Below, in pieces: positions 26,451 through 34,950 of a DNA stretch of 64,000 nucleotides (within the stretch, counting starts at the first letter, position 1; each line of letters opens with the position of its first letter). The notes under the pieces were generated by a model that was not told where the DNA came from, ran no database searches, and was given only the letters and a program-made list of their open reading frames with translations. Made by a program: the position numbers and the translations under genes. This DNA is from Nitrospira sp. SG-bin1 (GTDB lineage Bacteria > Nitrospirota > Nitrospiria > Nitrospirales > Nitrospiraceae): assembly GCA_002083365.1 (NCBI GenBank), contig LVWS01000033.1:186001-250000 (forward strand), written 5' to 3'.

Positions 26451-26855
26451 ATGAATCAGCCGAATCGATCCCCTACTATGAAGGAGTTACGGCAATTCGG
26501 TCTCCTCGTCGGAGGAGTGTTTGCCGTGATCGGATTGTGGCCGCTGGTGTTTCGAAGCGAGTCACCCCGCCTGTGGGCGATGGTGCTCGGAGGGCTGCTC
26601 ATCGCCCTCGGCGCCCTTGTGCCGATGAGCTTGAAGCAGGTTCACGGCGGGTGGATGAAGATCGGCCATGTGTTGGGCTCGATCAACACGAAGATCATCC
26701 TGGGAGTGATCTACTATCTGCTCATAACCCCGATGGGAGTGATCATGCGCCTGATGGGCAAGGATCCCCTGCATCGCACACTGACGCCGGGCACAGACAC
26801 CTATCGGATCGTGCGAGTCCCCCGGCCTCGCCAACATATGCGCAACCAATTCTAG
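26451..26855 (+). CDS. SxtJ-family membrane protein
   Basis: 134 residues; two strong N-terminal membrane helices (FGLLVGGVFAVIGLWPLVF and LWAMVLGGLLIALGALVPMS) and a third segment INTKIILGVIYYLLITPMGV followed by a basic amphipathic stretch with RLMGKDPLHRTL. This is the SxtJ pattern, named from saxitoxin clusters where it also accompanies a carbamoyltransferase. No activity is established. It starts 10 bases after the carbamoyltransferase stop, with AGGA upstream, so one operon is nearly certain. Confidence 0.8.
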   Translation: MNQPNRSPTMKELRQFGLLVGGVFAVIGLWPLVFRSESPRLWAMVLGGLLIALGALVPMSLKQVHGGWMKIGHVLGSINTKIILGVIYYLLITPMGVIMRLMGKDPLHRTLTPGTDTYRIVRVPRPRQHMRNQF

Positions 26856-26874
26856 AGTTAAAAAGGAGTCGGCT

Positions 26875-27027
26875 ATGGGAGGATTTGTAATCGAGTTGTG
26901 GGCGTTTATGAAAGAGCGGAAGAAGTTTTGGATGTTGCCTATCTTCATGGTGTTGTTACTGCTCGGGACGCTGATCGTGTTGACGCAAGGGTCGGCGGTT
27001 GCGCCGTTCATCTACACGTTGTTCTGA
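26875..27027 (+). CDS. DUF5989 mini membrane protein
   Basis: Fifty residues: MGGFVIELWAFMKERKKFWM, then a single hydrophobic helix (LPIFMVLLLLGTLIVLT) and a short SAVAPFIYTLF tail. The F-x-x-E-L-W-x-F-x-x-x-R-K-K-x-W opening and the terminal A-P-F-I-Y-T-L-F are the DUF5989 signature. Such proteins sit beside SxtJ and carbamoyltransferase genes in many genomes (from memory), suggesting a small subunit of the same membrane complex. A good AAAAGGAG ribosome-binding site precedes the ATG. Easily missed because of its size. Confidence 0.8.
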   Translation: MGGFVIELWAFMKERKKFWMLPIFMVLLLLGTLIVLTQGSAVAPFIYTLF

Positions 27028-27518
27028 CGAGCTGACGGCGCGCCGTCGAACCAAGCGGTTCTCTGAAGCCATGCCCCGGGCCATCGGGATGAGCCCGACC
27101 GGGTTTCAACGCGGCGGTGGATTCATGTTCTTGGTCCGGAACACCACCTCTATTTTTTTATGCACACCGTCGATCCCTCCGCCCTAGGGTAGACCCTAGG
27201 CCATTCCCACGCGAACTGTCAGTACAGTCAGGCCTTCCATAGAAGATTCGTATTCGCAATCGTGAAGATCTCGCGCCTGAATATTTGCTCGTTCAGGTTT
27301 GCCACGAGGAAGAATCAGCGTTTCTTCCGGAAGGCCGTCCAAACAGAGGTCAAGGCCTGTCATGAACTCCATGTGAGGTCGACCGTCTCGATGGATGTGC
27401 GGACGGATCCGGCCGTGAGTGACACATCGCACTTTCGTATCAAGGGAAAAATGGACGAACATCGACCGACATCGGCTCCGGTGCCGGGATCGAGGTTCCA
27501 GGCTTAAGGTGCTTTTTC
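27028..27518. other. intergenic region with CTAGGG operator-like repeat
   Basis: About 490 bases. It contains the inverted repeat at 27184-27199. Frames on both strands between 27196 and 27507 (88 codons minus, 81 plus) are open but lack start signals and motifs, and the DNA between them looks non-coding. The promoter of the CheB-related block should lie here. Confidence 0.45.
27184..27199. promoter_or_regulatory. CTAGGG-N4-CCCTAG inverted repeat, putative operator
   Basis: CTAGGGTAGACCCTAG has perfect six-base arms and four-base spacer, the best copy of the five in this window; flanking bases extend it to CCTAGGG/CCCTAGG. It lies 320 bases upstream of the CheB-related block, farther than the other copies from their genes. 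I see no alternative minus-strand target. Confidence 0.55.
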
Positions 27519-27878
27519 ATGAAGAACAAGGCGCGGCCTCAGCGTACCGATCAATTACGCGTGGTACCGCTCTCTTGTCCCGACTGTTCCGGCGTCTTGC
27601 GGATGAATCGGGAGGGGCGGCACAAGCACGTGGTGTATCGATGCCAAGTCGATCATCGATACACGCCGAACAGCCTGTTGGAGGCGAAAGAAAAACAGGT
27701 GGAGCGTGTCCTGTGGTCCGCCGTCGTGCTCTTGAAACAGTTGGACGAGGCCTATGGACACATGTTGAAAGACATGCCCGCGGAGGCCGATCGACAATCG
27801 TTGCAACGTCGCGTCCAGGAAGCGGCACGACAATGCCTGGCGATCCGGGCGATGATCGAGTCCACCCATGCGCCATAA
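27519..27878 (+). CDS. free-standing CheB C-terminal-type zinc-ribbon/helical protein
   Basis: 119 residues: a zinc ribbon (CPDCSGVLRM ... YRCQVDHRYTPNSLL, two Cys pairs with a His) and then helices (KQVERVLWSAVVLLKQLDEA). In many stand-alone CheB-like methylesterases exactly this module (C-P-x-C-x-G-x-L ... F-R-C-x-V-G-H-x-Y-x-x-x-S-L-L, A-L-W-x-A-L-R-x-L-E-E) is fused at the C-terminus. Here it is a separate gene placed before the methylesterase gene, whose start it overlaps by eleven bases. Function of the module is unknown; coupling to CheB output is inferred from that fusion. Confidence 0.75.
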   Translation: MKNKARPQRTDQLRVVPLSCPDCSGVLRMNREGRHKHVVYRCQVDHRYTPNSLLEAKEKQVERVLWSAVVLLKQLDEAYGHMLKDMPAEADRQSLQRRVQEAARQCLAIRAMIESTHAP

Positions 27879-28533
27879 TAGAACCAACGCTCGCCCGATC
27901 GGCGGCGGAAAGCGTCCGGCGACGGTCAATGCGGACGGCATCAAGCGCGATATCATCGTCATCGGCGCTTCGGCGGGTGGGGTGCCGGCGCTTCAACAGA
28001 TCTTCGCCGATTTCCCCGCCGACATACCGGCCGTGATCGGAGTCGTGCTCCATCGGGGCTCGCAGCCGAGCCAGTTGGCGCAGGTATTGGGCCGCCGATC
28101 GGCGCTGCCGGTCGTCGAGCCGAACCATGCCATGGCGCTGAAACCAGGGACGATTTATTTGTCGCCGGCCGACCACCATCTGCTCTTCCAACGGAGTTCC
28201 ATCGTGCTTCAGCGGGGACCACGAGAGCACAGCACGAGACCCGCCGTCGATCCGTTGTTTCGGTCGGCGGCGGAATCGTACGGGCTGCGCGTCGTGGGTG
28301 TGCTCTTCACAGGCTGTGGCGAGGACGGAGTGAGCGGGTTGATCGCGATTACCGAGGCGGGCGGCCTGACATTGGCGCAGGACCCCGAAGAAGCGTACAT
28401 GCCCTACATGCCGCTCAACGCCATACGGTTCGATGAAGTCGCGGGATTGGTGTCCCTCGATAACGCCGCGTCAGTTTTGACCTCTTTGGCCTACGGCGAT
28501 CAGGTGCGCGTCGACATGGCGGTCGGTCGGTAG
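27868..28533 (+). CDS. CheB-type methylesterase domain protein
   Basis: 221 residues, single CheB catalytic domain without a receiver. Active-site elements are visible: Ser35 in IGASAGGVPAL, the His in GVVLHRGSQPSQLA, and the Asp in FTGCGEDGVSGLIAI. The Asp loop has C-G-E-D-G in place of the usual M-G-x-D-G. CheB removes methyl groups from Glu of chemoreceptors; without a receiver this version is probably controlled otherwise or works on a non-chemotaxis target. Its C-terminal partner module is encoded by the overlapping upstream gene. Confidence 0.85.
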   Translation: MRHNRTNARPIGGGKRPATVNADGIKRDIIVIGASAGGVPALQQIFADFPADIPAVIGVVLHRGSQPSQLAQVLGRRSALPVVEPNHAMALKPGTIYLSPADHHLLFQRSSIVLQRGPREHSTRPAVDPLFRSAAESYGLRVVGVLFTGCGEDGVSGLIAITEAGGLTLAQDPEEAYMPYMPLNAIRFDEVAGLVSLDNAASVLTSLAYGDQVRVDMAVGR

Positions 28534-28659
28534 AACCACGATCGCGGCCGGTTTCGGAGCCTTGCCGCAGGGATGCGAGGGGCCTACAATGCTGTTCCCT
28601 TCCGCAAACAGGTCACAGGCTGTTCATAGTCGGCATATCGGCATAATTGGGGCGTCGTC

Positions 28660-31600
28660 GTGGCAATGAAGAAAAAAACGTCTCGCCGCATGAATGACGA
28701 AAGCCGGAAGGGCGCCGGAAGACGAAACGGAAACACGGTTCGAGTCCCCAAAAGAAATCGACCGAGCTACATCGTCGGCATGGGTGGTTCCGCCGGGGCC
28801 CTTGAAGCCTTCGAGCAGTTCTTCACCCACATGCCGGCGGACAGCGGATTCGGATTTGTGCTGGTCCCGCATCTCGATCCCACCCATAAGGGCATGATGC
28901 CCGAGCTCCTGCGCCGTTGCACGACCATGAAAGTGGTGCAAGCGGAAGACGGCATGCCGGTCATCCCCAACCGTCTCCATATCATTCCGCCCAATAGAGA
29001 CATGTCGATCTTCCACGGCATCCTCCATCTCCACGAGCCCACATCTCCACGCGGCGCTCGGGCGCCGATCGACCTGTTCTTGAGGCATCTGGCAGAAGAC
29101 CAAAAAGAGCGGGCCATCGCCGTCATCCTGTCCGGCATGGGCAGCGATGGGACGCTGGGCGTCAAGGCGATCAAGGAACGTCTGGGTCTGGCGGTCGTGC
29201 AGGAGGCGCAATCGGCCAAGTACGACAGCATGCCGAAGAGCGCGATCGGGACCGGGCTGGTGGATTACGTCGCCGCCGCGCAAGACTTGCCAGAGAAGAT
29301 GCTGGCCTACGTCAAGCACTCGGCCAAGTTGCCGCGGGAAACGCTGATGCAGGAACGGACGGTGTCCGGCGCGTTGGTCAAGATCTTCGCGCTGCTGCGC
29401 AGCCATACCGGCCACGATTTCTCCTTCTACAAGAAAAACACGATCTACCGGCGGATCGAGCGCCGGATGAACGTCCATCAGATAGGGCAACTCAGTAAAT
29501 ACGCCAGGCTTCTTCAGGACAATCCCGGCGAGCTGGATCTGCTTTTTCGGGAGTTGCTCATCGGCGTGACGAATTTCTTCCGCGATCCCGAGGCGTTCAT
29601 GGCGCTGAAACAGGCGTTGCCGTCAGTCTTGAAGAACAAGCCGAAGGACGGCACGGTGCGCGTGTGGGTGCCGGGCTGCTCCACCGGCGAAGAGGCCTAC
29701 TCGGTCGGGATCGTCATGGCGGAATGTTTGACCGAGTTGCAACTCGACGGAGCGTTGAAGGTACAGATCTTCGCCACGGACATCGATAAAGAAGCGGTGG
29801 ATCGCGCTCGCCAAGGCGTCTTTCTGCCGACCATCGCCAACGATGTCTCTCCCGAACGGTTGCAGCGGTTTTTCCTCAAGGAGGATCATGGGTACCGAGT
29901 CGCCAAACCGATCCGTGAAATGATGGTGTTTGCCCCGCAGAACGTCATCATGGATCCGCCCTTTACCAAGCTGGATCTCCTGTGCTGCCGGAATCTGCTG
30001 ATCTATTTCACGGCGGAGCTGCAACGCAAGCTGCTGCCCATGTTCCACTACACATTGAATCCAGGCGGCATCCTGTTTCTCGGGACCAGCGAGACGGTCG
30101 GCAGCTATCACGACCTCTTCGCCGCCGTGGACAACAAATGGAAAATCTTCCGCCGCAAGGAATACCGCTCCGGCGCCGCCACGTACGTCGACTTGCCGAG
30201 CACGCTCTTGCCGCGCGAAGTGGGAAAGATCCCCACCGCCCGCAAGGTGGAAGAGCACACGGACGTGCCTCTCGCCGAGATGTCGCGCCACATCCTGTTG
30301 GAACGGTTCGCGCCGCCCTCGGTCCTCGTCAATGAGAACGGGGACATCCTCTATATTCAGGGCCGGACGGGCAAGTACCTGGAGCCGGCCTCGGGCGAAG
30401 CCGCCATGAACATTTTCACGATGGCCCGCGAAGGTTTGCGGTTGGAACTGGGAAGTATGATTCGCAAGGCCCTCTTGCACCGGAGAGAGGTTAAGGGAGA
30501 AGGCATCCGGGTCCAGACGAACGGGGGCTATCAAACGGTGTCGGTGATCGTCAAACCGGTCACCGGACGGTCGGGTTTGCAGGGCCTGGTGCTTGTGGCG
30601 TTCGAGGAAGGACGTCATCCCGCCGAAGCGGTACCGCCCACTCCGCCGAAAGGGGGCGCCGGAAGGCAAAGCAAGGAAGTCAAAATTCTGGCCAAAGAAC
30701 TTCAACACACGAAGGAGCAACTGCAAGTCACCATCGAAGAAATGGAAACCTCGCAGGAAGAGTTGAAATCCGCCAACGAAGAGCTGCAGTCGACGAACGA
30801 AGAACTGCAGAGCACCAACGAGGAGCTGACGACGTCCAAGGAAGAGTTGCAATCCCTCAACGAAGAACTGGTGACGGTGAACTCGGAGTTGCAGCAGAAG
30901 ATGGAAGACGTCACCCGGACCAACAACGACATGAAGAATCTGCTGAACAGCACGGACATCGCGACCATCTTCGTGGACAACGAGATGCGTATCCAGCGGT
31001 TTACCCCGCAAGCGGCGTCGGTGATCAATCTGATCCCGACCGACGTGGGCCGGCCCCTCAGCGATATCGCGACGAACCTCAAGTACGACTGTTTGGTCGG
31101 CGATCTGGGCCAAGTTCTCGACACGTTGGTCTATAAGGAGATGCAGGTCGAAACGAAGAGGGGCGAGTGGTATCTGCTGCGCATCATGCCGTATCGCACG
31201 ATGGAAAACATGATCGACGGCGGGGTGCTCACCTTCACGAATATCGGGATGGTCAAGAAATTGGAGGGATCGCTGCGCGAGAGCGAACAACGCCTGCAAC
31301 TGCTGTTCGAAAGCATGCCGGTCATGATCGCCGCGTTCGACGAGCAGAAGCGGATCGTCGCCTGGAACCGTGAATGTGAACGGGTCACCGGCTATCGAGC
31401 CGATGAGATGATCGGGCGGCCCGATACGTTGAAGCTGTTGTATCCCGCCGAAGCCGATCGCGCCCGCATGATCCGGGCCAGCACCAGGCGCACCAGCGAC
31501 TCGGGAGATTGGGAGTGGTCGTTCACCGCGAAAAACGGTACGGTGAAGCAAGTCGTCTGGCTGAATCTGGCGTCGCAGGTCCCGATCCCGGGCTGGATCG

Positions 31601-32022
31601 AGTGGGGCATTGGGCTGGACGTGACGAGGCGTCGCGAGGTGGAGGGGCGCCTCGCGGCGCTGTTCCAATCTTCCGCGGACGCCATGGCCTTTGCGACGAC
31701 CGACGGCCTACTGCTCGATGTGAACGAGGCTTTTTTGAGTCTGACCGGGTATGTCCGAGAGGAGGTCGTCAATCGGATGCGATATCAAGACATGACGCCG
31801 CCTGAGTACCGTCACGCGAATCAAGGAGTGATGGACGAGCTGTTCAAAAGCGGGATGTCTCGGGAGTTCGATAAGGAGCTGATCCGCAAGGACGGTTCCG
31901 TGGTGCCGGTTCATCTGAACCTTTTCGTTGTCCGTGCCATCGACGGAGCGACGATCGGGATGGGAGCCATTATCAAAGAGCGATGGCAGAAGGACGGGGA
32001 CGAGCATAAGTCATCAGGATGA
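28660..32022 (+). CDS. CheB-CheR-PAS fusion signalling protein
   Basis: 1120 residues from GTG 28660 (ATG 28666 also possible). Domains in order: CheB methylesterase about 36-215 (Ser44 in GMGGSAGALEAF, His in VPHLDPTHKG, Asp in SGMGSDGTLG); CheR N-terminal and methyltransferase parts about 235-500 (FYKKNTIYRRIERRM; GVTNFFRDPEAF; SAM site VWVPGCSTGEEAYS; FATDIDKEA). A long coiled coil about 680-755 has seven-residue repeats of the E-E-L-Q-S-T-N type. At least three PAS domains follow to the C-terminus (RIQRFTPQAASVINL; EQKRIVAWNRECERVTGY; LLLDVNEAFLSLTGY). No kinase domain is present, so it needs a partner; the kinase gene five bases downstream is the obvious one. Confidence 0.9.
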   Translation: MAMKKKTSRRMNDESRKGAGRRNGNTVRVPKRNRPSYIVGMGGSAGALEAFEQFFTHMPADSGFGFVLVPHLDPTHKGMMPELLRRCTTMKVVQAEDGMPVIPNRLHIIPPNRDMSIFHGILHLHEPTSPRGARAPIDLFLRHLAEDQKERAIAVILSGMGSDGTLGVKAIKERLGLAVVQEAQSAKYDSMPKSAIGTGLVDYVAAAQDLPEKMLAYVKHSAKLPRETLMQERTVSGALVKIFALLRSHTGHDFSFYKKNTIYRRIERRMNVHQIGQLSKYARLLQDNPGELDLLFRELLIGVTNFFRDPEAFMALKQALPSVLKNKPKDGTVRVWVPGCSTGEEAYSVGIVMAECLTELQLDGALKVQIFATDIDKEAVDRARQGVFLPTIANDVSPERLQRFFLKEDHGYRVAKPIREMMVFAPQNVIMDPPFTKLDLLCCRNLLIYFTAELQRKLLPMFHYTLNPGGILFLGTSETVGSYHDLFAAVDNKWKIFRRKEYRSGAATYVDLPSTLLPREVGKIPTARKVEEHTDVPLAEMSRHILLERFAPPSVLVNENGDILYIQGRTGKYLEPASGEAAMNIFTMAREGLRLELGSMIRKALLHRREVKGEGIRVQTNGGYQTVSVIVKPVTGRSGLQGLVLVAFEEGRHPAEAVPPTPPKGGAGRQSKEVKILAKELQHTKEQLQVTIEEMETSQEELKSANEELQSTNEELQSTNEELTTSKEELQSLNEELVTVNSELQQKMEDVTRTNNDMKNLLNSTDIATIFVDNEMRIQRFTPQAASVINLIPTDVGRPLSDIATNLKYDCLVGDLGQVLDTLVYKEMQVETKRGEWYLLRIMPYRTMENMIDGGVLTFTNIGMVKKLEGSLRESEQRLQLLFESMPVMIAAFDEQKRIVAWNRECERVTGYRADEMIGRPDTLKLLYPAEADRARMIRASTRRTSDSGDWEWSFTAKNGTVKQVVWLNLASQVPIPGWIEWGIGLDVTRRREVEGRLAALFQSSADAMAFATTDGLLLDVNEAFLSLTGYVREEVVNRMRYQDMTPPEYRHANQGVMDELFKSGMSREFDKELIRKDGSVVPVHLNLFVVRAIDGATIGMGAIIKERWQKDGDEHKSSG

Positions 32023-32026
32023 ACCC

Positions 32027-33289
32027 ATGGCAGATGTCCGCACTCAGCCTCAGCTCGCAGAGTTGCGCCGACAGGCCGAACAGCGGCTGAGTCGGGTGAT
32101 CGAGCAGTCGGTCCCGAACCTCAAACCCGAAAGCGTGTCGGCCCTGCTCCATGAGCTGCAAGTCCATCAAATCGAGTTGGAGATGCAGAACCATGAACTT
32201 CGTCTGGCTCAGGGGGAGTTGGAGGAAAGCCGGGATCGGTATCGAGAGTTGTACGAGTCGATCCCCCTCGGATATGTCACGCTAGATCGCGACGGCCGGA
32301 TCCATGATATGAACCCCTCGGGAACGGCTCTGCTCAAGTGGGACCCTCGCGCTCACGCGATCTCCACCTTCAACGTCTTCCTCTCCGACAAGGATCTCGA
32401 CCGATTTGTCTTGTTCTGTCGCCGCATCGTTTCAAGACAGGAGGCCGATACCGGCGAGTTCGAAATGAAACGTCCGGATGGACGGCCTTTCGTCGCCGCC
32501 TTGCAGGCGGCCCCGGTGCAGAAGGGAACCGGCAAAGGCGAGCTGCTGCGCGTCGCCTTCAAGGACATCACGCGTCGAAAAGAGGCCGAGGAAACACTGC
32601 GACGACAACACATCGATTTGGAAGCCAATCAAGCCGAATTGCAGGCGCTCACCCATAAGCTGTTCACGGCGCAAGAGGAGGAACGCAAGAGGATCGCGAG
32701 GGAACTCCATGATGATCATTGTCAACGAGTCACGACGCTCATCCTGGAAGCCAAGTTGTTGACGAAGACGTGCGAACAACGATTGCCCGATCTCGTCCCG
32801 CGACTTTCGGCGATGAGCGAGAAATTGAGCGCTCTGCTGAAGGATTTCCGAACCCTTTCACACGATTTGCTTCCCCGTAACCTGGGGGACGTCTCGCTCG
32901 TCGGTCCGATACGTGATCTCATCAAGGAATTCAGTGGGAAGGCGGGATTCACGATCGAATTTGCCGAACGGGACGTTCCGGTGAATATTTCGCCGGGCGC
33001 CATGACGACCATTTTTCGTCTGTTGCAAGAATGCCTGTGCAACGTCGTGAAACACGCGCACCCGACGCACGTCGCGGTGACCTTGGCGGGAACCGGACAA
33101 GGAGGCGTCGAACTCGTCGTGGCGGATGACGGCATCGGGTTCGATACCACGCGTGCCTGGGAGGGGCAAAAAGGCATGGGAATCGTCGGTATGCGGGAGC
33201 GAATACGGTTGGTCGGAGGGACCGTCAAGATCATCAGCCGACCGGGCCATGGAACGACAGTCCTCTGTTCGGTTCCGGGACAAGCGTAG
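32027..33289 (+). CDS. PAS sensor histidine kinase, HisKA_3 type
   Basis: 420 residues from ATG 32027, which lies four bases after the previous stop (an upstream TTG/GTG start would overlap the fusion gene by 95 bases). Helical N-terminus, a PAS domain about 75-190 (YRELYESIPLGYVTLDRDGR), a dimerisation/phosphoacceptor helix with EEERKRIARELHDDHCQR (His in ELHDD), and a HATPase domain ending VVADDGIGFDTT and MRERIRLVGGTVKIISRPGH. No membrane helix: cytosolic. NarL-type response regulators usually partner this class, but none lies adjacent; it probably works with the CheB-CheR-PAS protein. Confidence 0.85.
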   Translation: MADVRTQPQLAELRRQAEQRLSRVIEQSVPNLKPESVSALLHELQVHQIELEMQNHELRLAQGELEESRDRYRELYESIPLGYVTLDRDGRIHDMNPSGTALLKWDPRAHAISTFNVFLSDKDLDRFVLFCRRIVSRQEADTGEFEMKRPDGRPFVAALQAAPVQKGTGKGELLRVAFKDITRRKEAEETLRRQHIDLEANQAELQALTHKLFTAQEEERKRIARELHDDHCQRVTTLILEAKLLTKTCEQRLPDLVPRLSAMSEKLSALLKDFRTLSHDLLPRNLGDVSLVGPIRDLIKEFSGKAGFTIEFAERDVPVNISPGAMTTIFRLLQECLCNVVKHAHPTHVAVTLAGTGQGGVELVVADDGIGFDTTRAWEGQKGMGIVGMRERIRLVGGTVKIISRPGHGTTVLCSVPGQA

Positions 33290-33309
33290 ATCTCATGCGC
33301 ATCGTGTCT

Positions 33310-33339
33310 TCATCGATACGAGACCCCGCGTATCGATGA
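33310..33339 (+). terminator. 11-bp perfect hairpin after kinase gene
   Basis: TCATCGATACG (33310-33320) pairs with CGTATCGATGA (33329-33339) across an eight-base loop, starting 21 bases after the kinase stop. Position and strength suit a transcription end or mRNA-stabilising structure. There is no T tract, so a classical intrinsic terminator is not proven. Confidence 0.5.
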
Positions 33340-33979
33340 GGCTTGGCGGCACAACATCGAATCGTCGTCACCTCTGTCAATGTCGCGGCACATGTCAGCC
33401 GTTTCTTCGGCCGGTTGAAACTCGTCACGTTCCTCCGGCCGGCCGAACCATTTGGGATCATACGACGCACCGGCAACCCTCGCCGCTCCGGTCATGTGCG
33501 ATGTCGGTCTTGCCGGCTGTCGAGTCCTCTTGATCACCGTAAGGATTGTAGGCATGCGGAAACAATTCTCCACGCACCGTCCGATACTCCTCCGCACACC
33601 CACTAGCAAACAGGGACTAAGTATGTCTTACGATGCCTGGCCCGGATGATGCAGTCGACGCGTGAGGCCCTGGCGTGAAGGCCGGCGAATCACGTCGATG
33701 GTCCGATTCCGACATCGATAAGGAATCCGACACGTGTTGCTTAAGAAGACGTATGACAGGGGCAGACTTCTCGGGTCCGAAGTTCGTTTTCCACCCGACT
33801 GAGAAGAGGGGATTGCAGAACGGGGAATGGTTGGATTACCGTTATCTCGTTTTCTTGCCGACCGGACGGAAGATTAAGATTTTTAATGCTACCAACAGGC
33901 TGTCGATCAGAGCAATGGACAAAATGATCGGTCGAGCGGGAATATTTGTCCAATGCTCTCCGAGGTCAACGGAGGCACA
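33340..33979. other. long intergenic region with one doubtful frame
   Basis: About 640 bases between the kinase hairpin and the next gene. A plus frame (33675-33989; possible ATG 33753 giving 78 codons) contains a protein-like centre (NGEWLDYRYLVFLPTGRKIK) but has no ribosome-binding site and runs into the next gene, so I do not call it. An AT-rich patch at 33870-33950 may hold the promoter for the gene at 33980. Confidence 0.4.
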
Positions 33980-34861
33980 ATGGCCGTGACGAGAATGCAC
34001 AATACGCTCAGCAAGAGCCATGTGATGACTGATCGCACGGCAACGGTGAGCCGCCTGGAAGAGGTGGTCTCGACCTCCGATGAATTCGATCATGTCGTGT
34101 CGCAAGCCTTGCCGATTCTATTGGACCGGGCGACGGGCTACACGAAACGGTTCTTGCGGGAAACGGGTCAGTGGAACGATGACATCGAACATGAAAAATT
34201 CGCGCTGCGCTGGGGCTCCGAATATCTCGAACGGTTCCTGGTCTGTGGACGGAGCGAAGTGCCTTGCCGTCCGTTGTTCCTGTTCGACTCGCTGGTGGCC
34301 AAGCAACACAGTAAACCGGAACCGTTTTGCTATCATCCGGATCTCTTAAGGCCGCTCGGTCGGTTTCTCGACGGGCTCGTGGCGCGGGCGGTCGTCAGCC
34401 GTGACGCGTTGATCGCGCTGTATCACCATTCCTATGGATGGGGCGCGGGCGAAGTGATCGCGGTCACCGGGCTCAATGGCCTGGAAAGCCAGCGTATCTA
34501 TAAAAATTTTCGACGCTGGCGGGAGAGCGGTTGGCAGCGCACGATGGATGAAATCGGTCTGACGAAGGCGGAGTTGGCCGAGCTGAGCAATCAGCAGCAG
34601 CGCCATCGGCAGCGATTCAACAGTGAGGCTGAACGACTCATCCGGGTCGCCCAGGCTCATTACCGAAAAAGCGAGCCGGACCATTATCCTTGTCTCTCAC
34701 GGTCTCAGTGGGGGGACATGTTCACTCAAGGCTATGGCTGTGATTACCGGATCTGGCACCTGGCACTCTGCCTGGACTGTATGCAAACGGCCTGGGGACT
34801 GGGATCGAATGGATCTGCGGTCGGCGAAAAACCGCGTTTGGAGTTGCAGGTTCGTCCCTAG
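33980..34861 (+). CDS. hypothetical protein with HTH-like segment
   Basis: 293 residues from ATG 33980, chosen because GGAGG precedes it by five bases (an ATG at 33953 lacks one). Soluble, helical, Trp/Tyr-rich. A central piece ALIALYHHSYGWGAGEVIAV, then TGLNGLESQRIYKNFRRWRE, resembles the helix arrangement of a sigma-region or winged HTH domain, but I cannot match a family. The C-terminus has LALCLDCMQTAW. It precedes a coiled-coil membrane protein by 90 bases, and the two may form a cytosolic/membrane pair; inference from position only. Confidence 0.6.
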   Translation: MAVTRMHNTLSKSHVMTDRTATVSRLEEVVSTSDEFDHVVSQALPILLDRATGYTKRFLRETGQWNDDIEHEKFALRWGSEYLERFLVCGRSEVPCRPLFLFDSLVAKQHSKPEPFCYHPDLLRPLGRFLDGLVARAVVSRDALIALYHHSYGWGAGEVIAVTGLNGLESQRIYKNFRRWRESGWQRTMDEIGLTKAELAELSNQQQRHRQRFNSEAERLIRVAQAHYRKSEPDHYPCLSRSQWGDMFTQGYGCDYRIWHLALCLDCMQTAWGLGSNGSAVGEKPRLELQVRP

Positions 34862-34950
34862 ACGGGGAGGCGAGTCTTGTATTCGGTGCTTACGCTTGTG
34901 AAGATATGCTTGTGAACAAAGATATGAAGGAGAGTGGAGGAGGATAGATT

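Noticed and set aside
28735..28752. GGTTCGAGTCCCC-like string resembling a tRNA T-arm
   Set aside because: It lies inside the CheB-CheR fusion gene in a conserved coding frame, and no acceptor stem or anticodon arm surrounds it.
33675..33989. 104-codon plus-strand frame before the hypothetical gene at 33980
   Set aside because: Lacks a start signal, overlaps the better supported gene, and only a short centre looks protein-like.
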